The notes under the pieces: generated by a model
What the model was told of the DNA's origin: nothing
Databases searched by the model: none
Seen by the model: only the letters and a program-made list of their open reading frames with translations
Source: Metridium senile
Taxonomy: Eukaryota > Cnidaria > Anthozoa > Actiniaria > Metridiidae
Reading direction: 5' to 3'
DNA length: 64,000 bases
Assembly: GCA_949775045.1 (NCBI GenBank)
Contig: OX459095.1
Span: 35,764,768 to 35,828,767, forward strand
Made by a program: the position numbers and the translations under genes
Shown here: piece by piece, positions 9,844-18,669 of the stretch
How positions within the stretch are numbered: the stretch's first letter is position 1
Layout of the letters: each line of letters opens with the position of its first letter

Positions 9844-11010
9844 TTGTTGAGGAGGAGCGTTTTTCTCCGCAATTGTTTTTTTCTTCTGTCCACTGACACA
9901 ATGTTATCACAATTTTTAGCAGTGTGTTCGGGACTGTCGCAATACAAACAACCAGCCTTTGTTTGTTGACTTTGTTGCATATCTTCCTTAGCGTAGAACG
10001 CCTTTCCGCGGCCTAAACTGTCTAGACTGGGAAAAGGTAGCAATGGGTCTAGACCGACCTCCTATATTAATACCATTGTCCCCACAGTTGATGTCAGTTC
10101 AGCGCTTTGATTCTCTTAGAACATCTTCAAAACCCCAGTCACGACTTCCGTCGTTTTCCTCGGACTAAATCTGTTTTGATTCCTTTCAATTTGTCTAGTG
10201 TGGTCCTCACGTTACCTTTTGCATCGCTTAATTGTCTGAGAGTTTCTAAACTCTGGACGTTAACTCATAACTGTTTATAGAACTCTTTAACTTTCCGTGG
10301 GTTAGCTCCATTTATGGTTGACAAATCCATAATGTTTTAGTATAGGCACTTGTAATGTCGCTTCATTTGCATATTTCGCCTCAAGGATTACTTTAGCAGT
10401 TTTGTACCCTTCTTTGGTGAAGGGCAATCCATTGATATCACCTTGGACGTTTTTCTTTAGTAACTCCTTCAGGTAACTGAATTTTGTTACGCATGGCAAG
10501 TTGGTTTTGTCTAACTCAGACACAAACTTCCCCCAAAAGGGAAGCCAGTTTTCAATATTTCGATTGAATTTCGTGATTGCCAAAATTTTATTACTGATAT
10601 AGCCTTTTCGGCCTCCTGACTTTTCTCAAACGTAGCCTTTGCTCCAATAAATCGAGCTCAAGCCTCGGGGTTTCGTTTTACAGCCATCTTGCTATCCCTT
10701 CTTGGTCGGAAATCTTCAGTTGTTCCCTCAACTTGGTGCTTTCTTCGTGGGCCTCTCCGACCTCAATAGTTAAACTCCATCCTTTACTGAACTTCTTTTC
10801 CTCTATTAACCCTTTGAGTTCATTGACAGCTGCTACAGTCCCGGATGCAAATTGTCTTTCCGAAGCCTGTGGGTCATGTTTTGAAATCGTTTCTTCGGTC
10901 TTTCAAAACCGAAATTGTATAGTCTTGATTTTACTCTCCAATTCATTTAACTGTTTCTCCATCATGTTCACTAGATCACTGTCCTTTTGTGGTCGCCACT
11001 GTGTCGAAAA
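9822..11010 (-). pseudogene. BEL/Pao-type LTR retrotransposon gag relic
   Basis: From about 11010 downward the minus strand encodes a long charged, coiled-coil-like N-terminal region (LVNMMEKQLNELESKIK, one in-frame TGA, then VAAVNELKGLIEEKK), a segment ATFEKSQEAEKAIS, a frameshift, and a block beginning ITKFNRNIENWLPFWGKF and continuing VTKFSYLKELL and GLPFTKEGYKTAK (10583-10302). This matches my memory of the DUF1759 gag domain of BEL/Pao elements. After another shift comes SLETLRQLSDAKGNVRTTLD (about 10240-10180), and in a further frame a zinc knuckle CLYCDSPEHTAKNC (about 9950-9910) followed by a basic helix. Protease, reverse transcriptase, integrase and LTRs are not seen. The knuckle-side end runs into the piggyBac relic at about 9820. 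Non-functional. Confidence 0.7.
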
Positions 11011-11039
11011 CGTAAAAACAGTATACGTTTCCTCATTCA

Positions 11040-12047
11040 ATACCAAAGTAAAATTATATATAATAATCAATAATAATAATTTATTGAATTTGTATAGCGT
11101 TATATAGCAATAATTCTATAACGCTTCACAGTATACATAATAATAAAAATTTATAGAATAATACAATATAAAAAACGATATAAATAAAGATAATGTATAT
11201 GATGCATACAAGCATAAAATTATAATATATTGTCTCGTCACAGTAAAAATTTGAAAATACATTTTCATAAAAAACAAAATGCCATAAGTTCAAAACTCGA
11301 ATATTTGGTATAAAACTATGAATTGTAGATTTGTCTAAATAAAAGTGTCTTTTTAACGATTTCTTAAAAGTGTTAATGTTTGGGCATGTTATCAGTTCTT
11401 TTTGTAGTGCATTTCATAGTTTTGGGCGGCCATGAGCAAAATATCTTCCTCCAATGGACTTATATTTGACGGCAGGAATCACCAGATCATTATTACCATC
11501 TATCCTTGTTCTTTTCATGGATCTCTTCGTCACATTCTCCTTCAAGTAAGACGGTGCAGAACCATTTATTGACTTAGAAGTCAATACCAAAACTTTATAC
11601 TCGATTCAATGGCGAATAGGGAGTTAGTGGAGTTGTTTGAGGACTTCTGTTATGCGTGTTGAGCACTCAAGTGTGCAGACATTCTCTGAACTCAAGTTAA
11701 ATGCTTCAGTGTTGCGTCAGGCAGGCCATAGAGGATGGCGTTGCAGTAGTCTAATTTGGATGTTATCATAGTATGCACTTAGATGTCAACACACCGTTAG
11801 ATCTTAAACATATTCTTCATCATAAAAAAGCATTTCTTAGCAACATTGCAAACATGGTGTTTAAGAGTTAAGTTTGCATCAATGTCTACACCAAGAAGTG
11901 TATATCCTTCGAGATACCATCTACCTCATCACTGATGACTGTAGATGACTTTAATTCCACTGGAGTACGTCAAGGACCCTTTAATAGAATTATTTCCATC
12001 TTTTCGTCATTCAGTTTCAGCATGTGTTTTGATATCTAGTAGTAGCT
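11040..12047 (-). pseudogene. 5'-truncated CR1/L2-like LINE, 3' part with tail
   Basis: The minus strand retains the C-terminal third of a non-LTR polymerase in several frames: HMLKLNDEKMEIILL (about 12020), TLKHHVCNVAKKCFF (about 11850), TSKLDYCNAILYGLPDATLK (about 11760-11705), LPIRH-type and IEYKVLVLTSKSINGSAPSY (11630-11560), then KYKSIGGRYFAHGRPKL, a TGA, and NALQKELITCPNINTFKKSL (to about 11345). The order S.LDYCN..LYGLP, then HWLP...YKV....K..NG.AP.YL, then YG.R.F....P.LWN.LP, is diagnostic in my knowledge of CR1/L2/jockey-like LINEs. It is followed by an AT-rich 3' UTR and a structured tail near 11096-11125 that ends in an ATT-type microsatellite. The catalytic YxDD box lies upstream and is missing. 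It is a typical dead-on-arrival copy, later mutated. Confidence 0.75.
11096..11125 (-). repeat. LINE 3'-tail stem-loop
   Basis: AGCGTTATA at 11096-11104 pairs perfectly with TATAACGCT at 11117-11125 across a 12-base loop. It lies at the 3' end of the LINE relic, next to a TAA/ATT-rich terminus. CR1/L2-type LINEs are known to need a 3' stem-loop for recognition by their own reverse transcriptase, so this is the natural interpretation. Confidence 0.6.
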
Positions 12048-12050
12048 AAT

Positions 12051-12081
12051 ATTAATAATAATAATAATAATAATAATAATT
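12051..12081. repeat. AAT/TAA microsatellite
   Basis: About ten uninterrupted copies of the triplet TAA. It sits immediately outside the LINE relic. Confidence 0.9.
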
Positions 12082-12540
12082 ACAGCTTTTGTAACGCATT
12101 TTGCAGAGCCTCGTTAAACTTAGTATTGATGTTGGCCATATTTACAATGTCTGGTTTTGATCTAGAACTAGATTTGTTGTCTAGTTTGACTTCGTTTGGT
12201 TGCTAATTTCACAGCTTTATAGCTACTTCTCTGGCTTGGTAGGCGGCTCTTCAATTGGTTGATTGCTTGTGAGTCCTCCTTGATGCTGGTTGTTGGATCA
12301 TCAATTTTAGTAGTTTCTGCTCGGCTTCGATGCAGATTTCATGTATGGCGGACTGGAAGGCCTTGACTTGGCGGATGTGCGGCTTGGGTTGATATTGTAA
12401 GCCAACAGGGTATGTTCTTTTTGTGCAGTACTCTTTCAAGTATGACAAGGACTTAGATGCTTTAGTGCTCCTGGTTTAAAGGCACGTCAGTCTGTTGAGG
12501 TCTGCTTTCTCAGTGAGGTCTGCCTTCTCTTGCTTTAATA
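12082..12540 (-). other. Coding-like fragments of unknown identity
   Basis: The minus strand has an open stretch ending in MANINTKFNEALQNALQKL and a stop at about 12085, and separately a 65-codon frame (12448-12251) containing TYPVGLQYQPKPHIRQVKAF. I recognise neither. They may be pieces of one decayed protein lying between two LINE tails. The motif gaggtctgc(t/c)ttctc is repeated at about 12496 and 12515. Confidence 0.25.
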
Positions 12541-12600
12541 ATAAACAATAAACTTTATTTCTATAGCGCACTTATCCTATGCTCAAGGCGCTTTCTTAGC
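12541..12600 (-). mobile_element. Second LINE 3'-tail copy
   Basis: The stretch aaactttatttctatagcgc and, 18 bases on, aaggcgct resembles the tail at 11080-11125 (tttattgaatttgtatagcg): a TTTATT-TATAGCG core, an agcgc/gcgct stem (12565-12569 with 12588-12592) and an adjoining TAATAATAAACAATAA terminus. It is the same 3'-end design, probably a heavily 5'-truncated LINE or a SINE that borrows its tail. Confidence 0.5.
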
Positions 12601-13169
12601 TTTTGGCTGGGTTGACGGTATTTCATCGTCACTGTCAAGTGTTGAGGCAGGCCTTTTGGCTGGAAACTTGATGGGTGTCAGAGACTCTGGTATGGTGGGC
12701 TCAGTCATTTCGACTAGCATGGCTGCAAGGTCGTCTTGATAGCTATCCTCGTCAGTTGAGTTTTAGCTGGTTATGCTCAAGACTGTTAGTGGTCAGATCT
12801 ATAGCTCCAGTTTTAAAGATATCAAGCTCAAATGTTCAGAGAATAATTATTTCAAGATGGTCTTATGAAACCTGGCATTCGTGTTGAGCTACTATGACAT
12901 TTTTTTGTCAAGGACAAGGACAATTTAGGTCATGTCCTACAAATCTCAAAATATTGTCAAAATGTTGAATCTGCCACTGCTAACCTAAACATTTTTTCAG
13001 TGATATGGCAATAAAATGCCAACAAAAGCCGCTAATTTGAGTGACCGACGGGGTCACTGTTTTTCTCATAGCGTAAATCGGCTTCTTTTATTAAATAGCT
13101 GTAAATCCAAGAGAGGTCAAATTGAAACAAGTCTATAATATGTGATAGCACGTGAGCTAGACAGATATC
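12601..13169. other. No gene recognised
   Basis: Mixed sequence with one unremarkable 70-codon plus-strand open frame (12675-12887). Nothing else can be supported. Confidence 0.35.
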
Positions 13170-13179
13170 GATCCACTGC
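13170..13179. repeat. Target-site duplication, left copy
   Basis: GATCCACTGC directly precedes the left inverted end of the 13180-14391 element. An identical copy follows the right end. Confidence 0.75.
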
Positions 13180-13254
13180 AGGGCGCTTGGAGGTAGGGCG
13201 GCGAAACGGACCGGGCCGAGCAAAAGATGTGTGATGCGAGGGACTGGGAACGAG
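13180..13254 (+). repeat. Left terminal inverted repeat
   Basis: About 75 bp, matching the right end in at least four conserved blocks separated by a variable segment of roughly 20 bases. Confidence 0.75.
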
Positions 13255-13282
13255 TCAAGGTAATTCAAGTTAAAAAAAAATA

Positions 13283-13620
13283 ATATGGCTGCTGGTAGTT
13301 TGAATATGGTGAAATTCTCCACGAAATAAGTGACCAGGAGCTCCTAGAATTATTGTTTCAGGATTAAACCGATGATTATAACCCTGAACAAAACGACGAG
13401 GTGTCACAAGAACATAACACAGAAAAGAAAGAAGGTTTCCTTCCAAGGAATCGCACAAAGAACTTTTGACGGAACTGAAAATTTCTGTAGTCTTTACGGA
13501 ATCAACAGGCGGCTTTACTTCCTGATGCCGCGGTATCTCTAAAACATTTCTGTTTTTTTTTTCTATCTCGGTTGAAGCTGTTGATGTTATTAATCCAAAT
13601 GTACGAGTGCTTCGCAATGG
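13283..13620 (+). pseudogene. Decayed open frame inside the DNA transposon
   Basis: An ATG at about 13283 reads MAAGS. With a frame change it continues as EYGEILHEISDQELLELLFQ, a TAA, then TDDYNPEQNDEVSQEH and EGFLPRNRTKNF before a further stop. In another frame, NPNVRVLRNGCLANRT and YTRNKSVYLFTNFLRSL can be followed to about 13700. An acidic N-terminal segment of this sort could belong to a transposon protein, but I recognise no family. The minus-strand open frames over the same bases are probably its shadow. Confidence 0.3.
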
Positions 13621-14311
13621 TTGTCTAGCTAACCGGACTATCGAGCGATATACCAGAAATAAAAGCGTTTACCTTTTCACGAATTTTTTGCGGTCTCTCA
13701 AAATTAACCCCTGGGTTCCCGAGGATGGCTTGCAGGTCGTGTTGGAGTTGAAAGAGCATGTTTTTTAGATGCATTTATATCTGTAATTGTTATATTAACC
13801 AAACCACAACTCGTTATTATCTGATGTTTACGAGTTCTCATTAATTAGCATCAGACGATCGATATTATCTGTCTCGCCACTATATTAACGTGCGACGTAG
13901 AACAGTCCCATGCTTAGAAAAATCGTATCATTTCTATATCAACTTATATCACTCTAAAATTTTTACAGTCTAAACATAATTTATTACTTTACACTATGCA
14001 TGATTTCTGAAGAGGTGCTTTAAGGTGTTTTGAAAAACGGCTTTTCGGAAAATATTTCTTGTACTATTTCTCTTTCGGCATTCGTAATCCTTGCCCGACT
14101 TTTCCGAAAAAAAAACACTACGAAATCTTTTGTCAAATTATAAATTTTTTTGAGATTATCAATAAAGTTAGTACTATTGAGAACAATACAGTCCAATACA
14201 ACAATTTAGCCCTTTTAATAATCTTAAAAATCACGAATATAAATTCGGAAGCCTTGGCATCGCATTACAAGAAGGCGTTGACGGAGGCGGGGCTCGAAGC
14301 GTTATTCCGCT

Positions 14312-14391
14312 CTCGTTCCCAGTCCCTCTCCGCATCACACATCAAACAAGAGAATGATTGGCGGTTTCGCCGCCAATCCTCCAAGCGCCCT
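14312..14391 (-). repeat. Right terminal inverted repeat
   Basis: About 80 bp, inverted copy of 13180-13254. Positions 14357-14377 form an internal hairpin (ATTGGCGG, five bases, CCGCCAAT). Confidence 0.75.
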
Positions 14392-14401
14392 GATCCACTG
14401 C
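14392..14401. repeat. Target-site duplication, right copy
   Basis: GATCCACTGC, identical to 13170-13179. Confidence 0.75.
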
Positions 14402-14438
14402 ATTTATAAGACTTGCCAAATAAATACAAAAGTCATTT

Positions 14439-14819
14439 CTATCTTCCAAATATTTTATCAGAGTACTGTCAAAAACGTAGAAAATAAGGGATAAGTATGA
14501 CTTCTCACCTTGTCTTTCCTGTGAGGAAGCTGAGTTATATTGGTGCATGGCAGACCTCTATTGGATACTAAAACACCACACGAGAACGGCGGTAGATCGT
14601 AGTGGTAGCTGCATGCTTCTTTCAAATTAAGTAATGTAAAGCCGTTGAACTCAAATTCAACAAACTTTCTTGGCTCTATTGGTTTGTATACTTGCTTCGC
14701 GTCAGCTTCTGATACCAAGCACTGTAATATAATTTGTTGAGGCGCTGACGCCTTGTTTTTCCGTGCATTAGTTCGAGTACACAACTGGCCCATGTACACA
14801 ACTGGCCCATGTTCGCCAT
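14439..14819 (-). CDS. Possible small spliced gene of unknown function
   Basis: A minus-strand open frame reads through SAPQQIILQCLVSEADAKQV, FVEFEFNGFTLLNLKEACSY, PFSCGVLVSNRGLPCTNITQ and LPHRKDK, where AAG is followed by GTGAGA (donor GT at 14508-14507). A TTTTTGACAG acceptor at 14466 would join a short second exon that ends at a TAG about nine codons later. That intron would be only 43 bases, so the splice is uncertain; a longer intron using the same donor is equally possible. The block FNGF.L.N.KEAC..HY....CGVL.S.RG..CTN looks like a compact domain and recalls uncharacterised cnidarian proteins, but I cannot name it. The start is disturbed by the 17-bp duplication at 14779-14812: in-frame reading now begins at an internal ATG (14799), while the outer ATG at 14819 is out of phase. 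Confidence 0.38.
14779..14812. repeat. 17-bp perfect tandem duplication
   Basis: acacaactggcccatgt occurs at 14779-14795 and identically at 14796-14812. It lies in the first codons of the candidate gene at 14439-14819 and shifts its frame. Confidence 0.92.
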
Positions 14820-15812
14820 GAGCTTATTCCACATTGCTTTTCTTTTTATAGGTTGATAGTTGTCAGAGAATGCAAAAATATTCTAAAAGACAATGTGTAT
14901 GCAAACTAGCGAGCAGGCACTTCTTCGAAGTGTGGCAGCTCACAACAACGTCCACATGACAGGAAGAGGACTGCTGACCATATGAAAGCTGTGCCTTCAA
15001 GCTCTCACATGTGTGTGCTGCACCACAATCATCAATCTTTACTTTTTAACCATAGAGTTGCTAGTGAATGGTAGAAAAAACGTACTCGATGCCGAATACA
15101 TGAGTGTGAAATATTCTCTGTACTCAGGTGAACCCAGGATACAAATTAAGGTACCAGGATACAAATTTCCGACCTCTTTTGACGAAATTGCGTTTTTGGT
15201 ATCTTCGGAAAGATAATATCGTAATCTTTCATTTCAATGAAAAAAAATTAAAAATTATTTTTCCCTTGATTGAAAATTAAAAGAAAAGAAAACATGTGAC
15301 TTAATAAAGACCGGAAACTGTTAACGAACAAGTGCGTGTATCTGGTCTTCTTTATTTCGATGAACTCCGCAACTTTAAAGAGTTCGATATCCAGACGATC
15401 TCAATGGATTAAAATGAAATTTTCAGGACTTACAGAAAATTCATTACTTAAAAGACTGTATTTTTCGATTAACCCTTTCACCCCACCAGATCACTGATGC
15501 TAACTGCCCTTATTCCCCAAGGCATTTGTGAAGTGTTTGAATAATTTTCAGGTCAAATGAGTTTTGATAGAATTTATGAAAACATGCACCATTTCAGGTT
15601 GAACAATAGTGAAAAATGAAAAATGAAAAATTTTGAACACCGTAAAAAATGTTGACTTCAGGTAGCTCGAGGTAGTTTTGAATGGTGCACACATCCCTTT
15701 TTGAATTTGCAATTACATGATCTTACCTTGGCCCCATGAATGTGAATTTTCTACCAAATGACAATCTTGGATGGAAGTTTCGAATGATGTTTTAAGAGCA
15801 GTGCCCACAAGG
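14820..15812. other. AT-rich sequence, no gene seen
   Basis: A 67-codon plus-strand frame (15013-15216) contains the repeated motif ccaggatacaaatt (about 15134 and 15160). I take it for chance. The rest is AT-rich with no structure I can support. Confidence 0.4.
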
Positions 15813-16772
15813 ATCGAGAACCTCGCGACAGTTCAAAAAAAATCGAAATTCTTTTTATTTCAGCAAAAGAAACCTTTTATAGGACTATTTCAAAAAAATC
15901 ATACTTAAAAGTCCTAAAAAAATTTTTTTGGTGAGAATTTTACAAATGTTCGAAAACCCGCCTGGCGGCCTTGTTTTCGGCTATTTCCGAACCTCGAAAA
16001 ATGCCCAACTTTAACGAAATACTGTACTTTTGAAATGAAAGGGATTAACATGATATTTTACTCAGTTAATAAACATCTCAAAACGTTCACAGAAATCAAA
16101 AAATATTTCCTATAGAATAATTTTTAATTTTATTCTGAAGCATTTTGTACGACTCATTTTTTTGAGTTAATTTATGCGTGTAAACAAAGCTAATTTTCGC
16201 ATAGTCTAAACTACTCCTGGTATATATATTTTGGACTCGCAAATTAAACCATTGTAAAGCAAATCTATCCTAATTTATCCTTTTATTCCTTTTATTTCTT
16301 ATAAGAAATTTCAAGCTGGGGGAATAAATAGATTTCAACATAAAATTACAACTTATATACACATACCCGCAAATAGAGGAGCTAGTCAAGGCGGGTAATG
16401 TTAACTAAGTATTTACAAATATGTTTATCAGGTTTTTATAAATATATTTAACACAATGTATTTTTATTGATATTGATAGGGGATACAAAAGTTATTTTAT
16501 TAGAATAAATATATGAAAGAAAAATAATAAGGATGAATAAAGAATGAAAAAAAACCCCATTAGAGTAGAGTAGAGTATTTCGTTAAGGTTGGGCATTTTT
16601 CGAGCCTCGGAAATAGCTGAAAACAAGCCTGGGTTTTCGAACTGTTGTAAAATTCTCACCGAAATTTTTTTTTTACTTTGAAGTATGATTTTTTGAAATA
16701 GTCCTATAAAGGGTTTCTTTTGGTGAAATAAAAATAATTTCGATTTTTTTGAACTGTCGCAAGATTCTCGAT
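15813..16772. mobile_element. 0.96 kb element with 200-bp inverted arms
   Basis: The left arm 15813-16022 and the reverse complement of 16574-16772 align almost throughout. Both begin ATCGAGAA..T.GCGA.AGTTCAA, pass through AAATAGTCCTATAAA (reverse orientation in the right arm), GTGAGAATTTTACAA, TTTTCGGCTATTTCCGA-like and GGGCATTTTTCGAG-like segments, and end at AGTATTTCGTTAA. The 551-base spacer is AT-rich without a coding frame. This is a foldback-type or non-autonomous DNA element; its transcript would make a long hairpin. No target-site duplication was identified. Confidence 0.78.
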
Positions 16773-17843
16773 AAACAATACTTTCCATAACGATCAACAA
16801 GTTTTTTGTAAAATGTTTCTTCTTGAATATCTTTTGAATTTGAGCTGATTGCGAAAAACCAATAAATGTGCTATAAACTGCCCCATTTAGCACATCAATT
16901 GGGAAAGTTTGAAGAAAAGTTATCTGTTCGATAATGAATAAATCATGAAAACATTTAAATGTGTATTTTGTTTGTGTGCAAATATAAGCGGTCAAAACAT
17001 TTCATAGGATGGACAAATTATGATTGTAATACTGCAGAATGTTTGCTTGGACCTCCATTTAAACTCCCTGCGGAAAGCTCTGGTTAATATGTAGGTAATG
17101 CAGAGATCGAGCTTTTTTTTATTAAAATGAAGTTTTGTTTGACGTTTTCACTCTTTCATAACTGCAATCACAATTGCGTATAACTCACAAAAGAACAAAC
17201 GAAAATGAGTGATATCTTCGCAGTACAATTTTAGATATATAGTTAGATAAATAGTTAATGATGTTACAAAATTTCAGTCAAATTTATATAAAAGAACGTT
17301 TTTAAAAGTAGCGCTGAAGTTGAAGTACGAAAGAAGTGCCCGTCGAATGAAAATTTACTACAACGAGCGTGACATAAAGTGTTTATTTCAGTGGCTAATT
17401 AACATGCAGCGCACAGTGTTAAATTCCTCTAGACACACTTAGTCTAATGATAAATCTTTTCAAATTGTAATTATTGAAAGTCATGCTGCCTTATAATATA
17501 TGTATAAATGTAGATTATACTGTCTGCTATTGGATAGAATACAATAGAAGGCGTTTTGAGTAAACAATTGTCAATAGCTAGATTGTGATTGGTAGAAACT
17601 GCATGGTCTTAAGAGTGCCATATGCCACTATCGGGGGAAAATGACAGTCACAGTCACAAAACGCAGACACCGTTTTTAAGCCCGTTATCTCTTGAATGTG
17701 TTGATGTAATTTTAAGCGTCACTGAGTGCGAACTTCTTGACATCTAACATTTTGAATAAGGTACAGTCAAATTTCATTTCTTGTTTTTTTAATGACTGAA
17801 ATTTTAAATCATTAAAATCAAACTTCACTACGGAAAACTACAT
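16773..17843. other. AT-rich sequence, no gene seen
   Basis: No coding frame, repeat or RNA gene can be supported here. Confidence 0.45.
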
Positions 17844-17963
17844 TTATTCAGCTTTCAGAAAATATATACTTTTATTGAGTGAAAACAAAAAGAGTATGCT
17901 TAATATAAATTCGCGCACATAGGGGTCCATTTTCAGTGCTTCAAGTGTGTCTATATTTCCCAT
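17844..17963 (-). CDS. Unassigned 39-residue open frame
   Basis: The frame begins MGNIDTLEALKMDPYVREFI and ends with a hydrophobic stretch. The first 20 residues look protein-like, the rest AT-driven. It lies on the same strand as the coding-like remnant at 18089-18440 and may be a downstream piece of the same decayed gene. The upstream 40 bases contain short repeats of a gggaaatatag type. Confidence 0.2.
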   Translation of the reverse strand: MGNIDTLEALKMDPYVREFILSILFLFSLNKSIYFLKAE

Positions 17964-18088
17964 ATTTTTCACGTTTCCCTATATTTCCCTATAAAGTTCA
18001 TAAATACCCTATAATTCATTTTATTGGAAAGAGACAAATAAACAATTGTTGTTAAAACCTGAGTGCTGGTGGTTTTAACAAAGCTGAG

Positions 18089-18440
18089 TCAGAATTTCTC
18101 AGAATATCGAGTCTTCGACTTTTTTTCCGACTCCGCCATGCTATTGGAGGCTTCAGACTGTGTAGTCTGTGTTGAAGTGCCCTCTTCAACTTTCTTGAGA
18201 CTTATGTTGACAACACGTTGGATTCTTTTCAAGGCTGCCTTATAAGATGTAGTTTTAAGAATTTTAAGAATTTGTAATATTATTTGATCCTTTGTTGTTT
18301 TAGATAGTCTCCACCTTTAAACTCTTGCTCCTTTTTCTCTTGAAGACATTTTAATATTCTGTCCAATCCTCCAGTACAGCTTTTTTAAGCGTGTAAAATA
18401 ACTTCTTCTTCCTTCTTGCTTACACTACATTTGTTGACTT
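18089..18440 (-). pseudogene. Coding-like flank adjoining the satellite array
   Basis: Reading on the minus strand from the array edge: EEKVNKCSVSKKEEEVILHA, a TAA, then CTGGLDRILKCLQEKKEQEF and KGGDYLKQQRIK to a second stop (about 18285); in an overlapping frame TTKDQIILQILKILKTTSYK, AALKRIQRVVNISLKKVEEG, then TQSEASNSMAESEKKSKTRY, to a TGA at 18089-18091. Two stops and one frame change separate otherwise continuous, lysine/glutamate-rich, helix-forming sequence. I do not recognise the family. The upstream part of the same frame lies inside the first satellite monomer (18441-18557), which ties this remnant to the origin of the array. Confidence 0.4.
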
Positions 18441-18557
18441 TTTCTTCTAAATTATTATAAAAAATGACATGTCCTAGCTGACACTTTGGCTCTACATGTG
18501 TTGACCTTTGCCCACCATTATCATCACTATCCTCATATTTTATTGCTGCCTACCTTC
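18441..18557. repeat. Edge monomer of the array, least derived copy
   Basis: The outermost unit differs from the array consensus in two places: six As instead of five in ataaaaaatgac, and an extra atc in ccattatcatcac. Read on the minus strand these keep one frame open: KYEDSDDNGGQRSTHVEPKC, then QLGHVIFYNNLEEKVNKC, crossing the array boundary into unique sequence. In consensus monomers the lost A turns the same place into a run of isoleucines followed by TAG. Confidence 0.7.
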
Positions 18558-18669
18558 TAAATTATTATAAAAATGACATGTCCTAGCTGACACTTTTGCT
18601 CTACATGTGTTGACCTTTGTCCACCATTATCACTATCCTCATATTTATTGCTGCCTACCTTCTAAATTC

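Larger units (their letters stand above)
13180..14391. mobile_element. 1.2 kb DNA transposon, MULE-like by target duplication
   Basis: The ends are inverted copies. The left end reads AGGGCGCTTGGAGG..GGCGGCGAAAC...GATGTGTGATGCG...GGGACTGGGAACGAG (13180-13254); the right end, read inward on the minus strand, shows the same blocks in the same order (14391-14312). A perfect 10-bp direct repeat flanks the element. A 9-10 bp duplication with longish inverted ends beginning GGG fits Mutator-like elements best. hAT (8 bp) and Merlin (8-9 bp) are less likely. The interior holds only a short coding relic at 13283-13620 on the plus strand, so the copy is non-autonomous or decayed. The right end also contains its own perfect hairpin at 14357-14377. 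Confidence 0.75.

Noticed and set aside
10733..11107. 124-codon plus-strand open frame
   Set aside because: It is the antisense shadow of the coiled-coil N-terminal part of the BEL/Pao gag relic.
13032..13617. Minus-strand open frames of 96 and 115 codons
   Set aside because: They overlap the left inverted end and the plus-strand coding-like relic of the transposon. No motif was recognised.
14059..14409. 116-codon plus-strand open frame
   Set aside because: Its C-terminal half is the right terminal inverted repeat of the DNA transposon, and the N-terminal half is low-complexity AT-rich translation.
16492..16995. 167-codon minus-strand open frame
   Set aside because: It lies half in the right arm of the 15813-16772 inverted repeat, has AT-driven composition (runs of F, I, K) and no recognisable motif. 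Probably chance.
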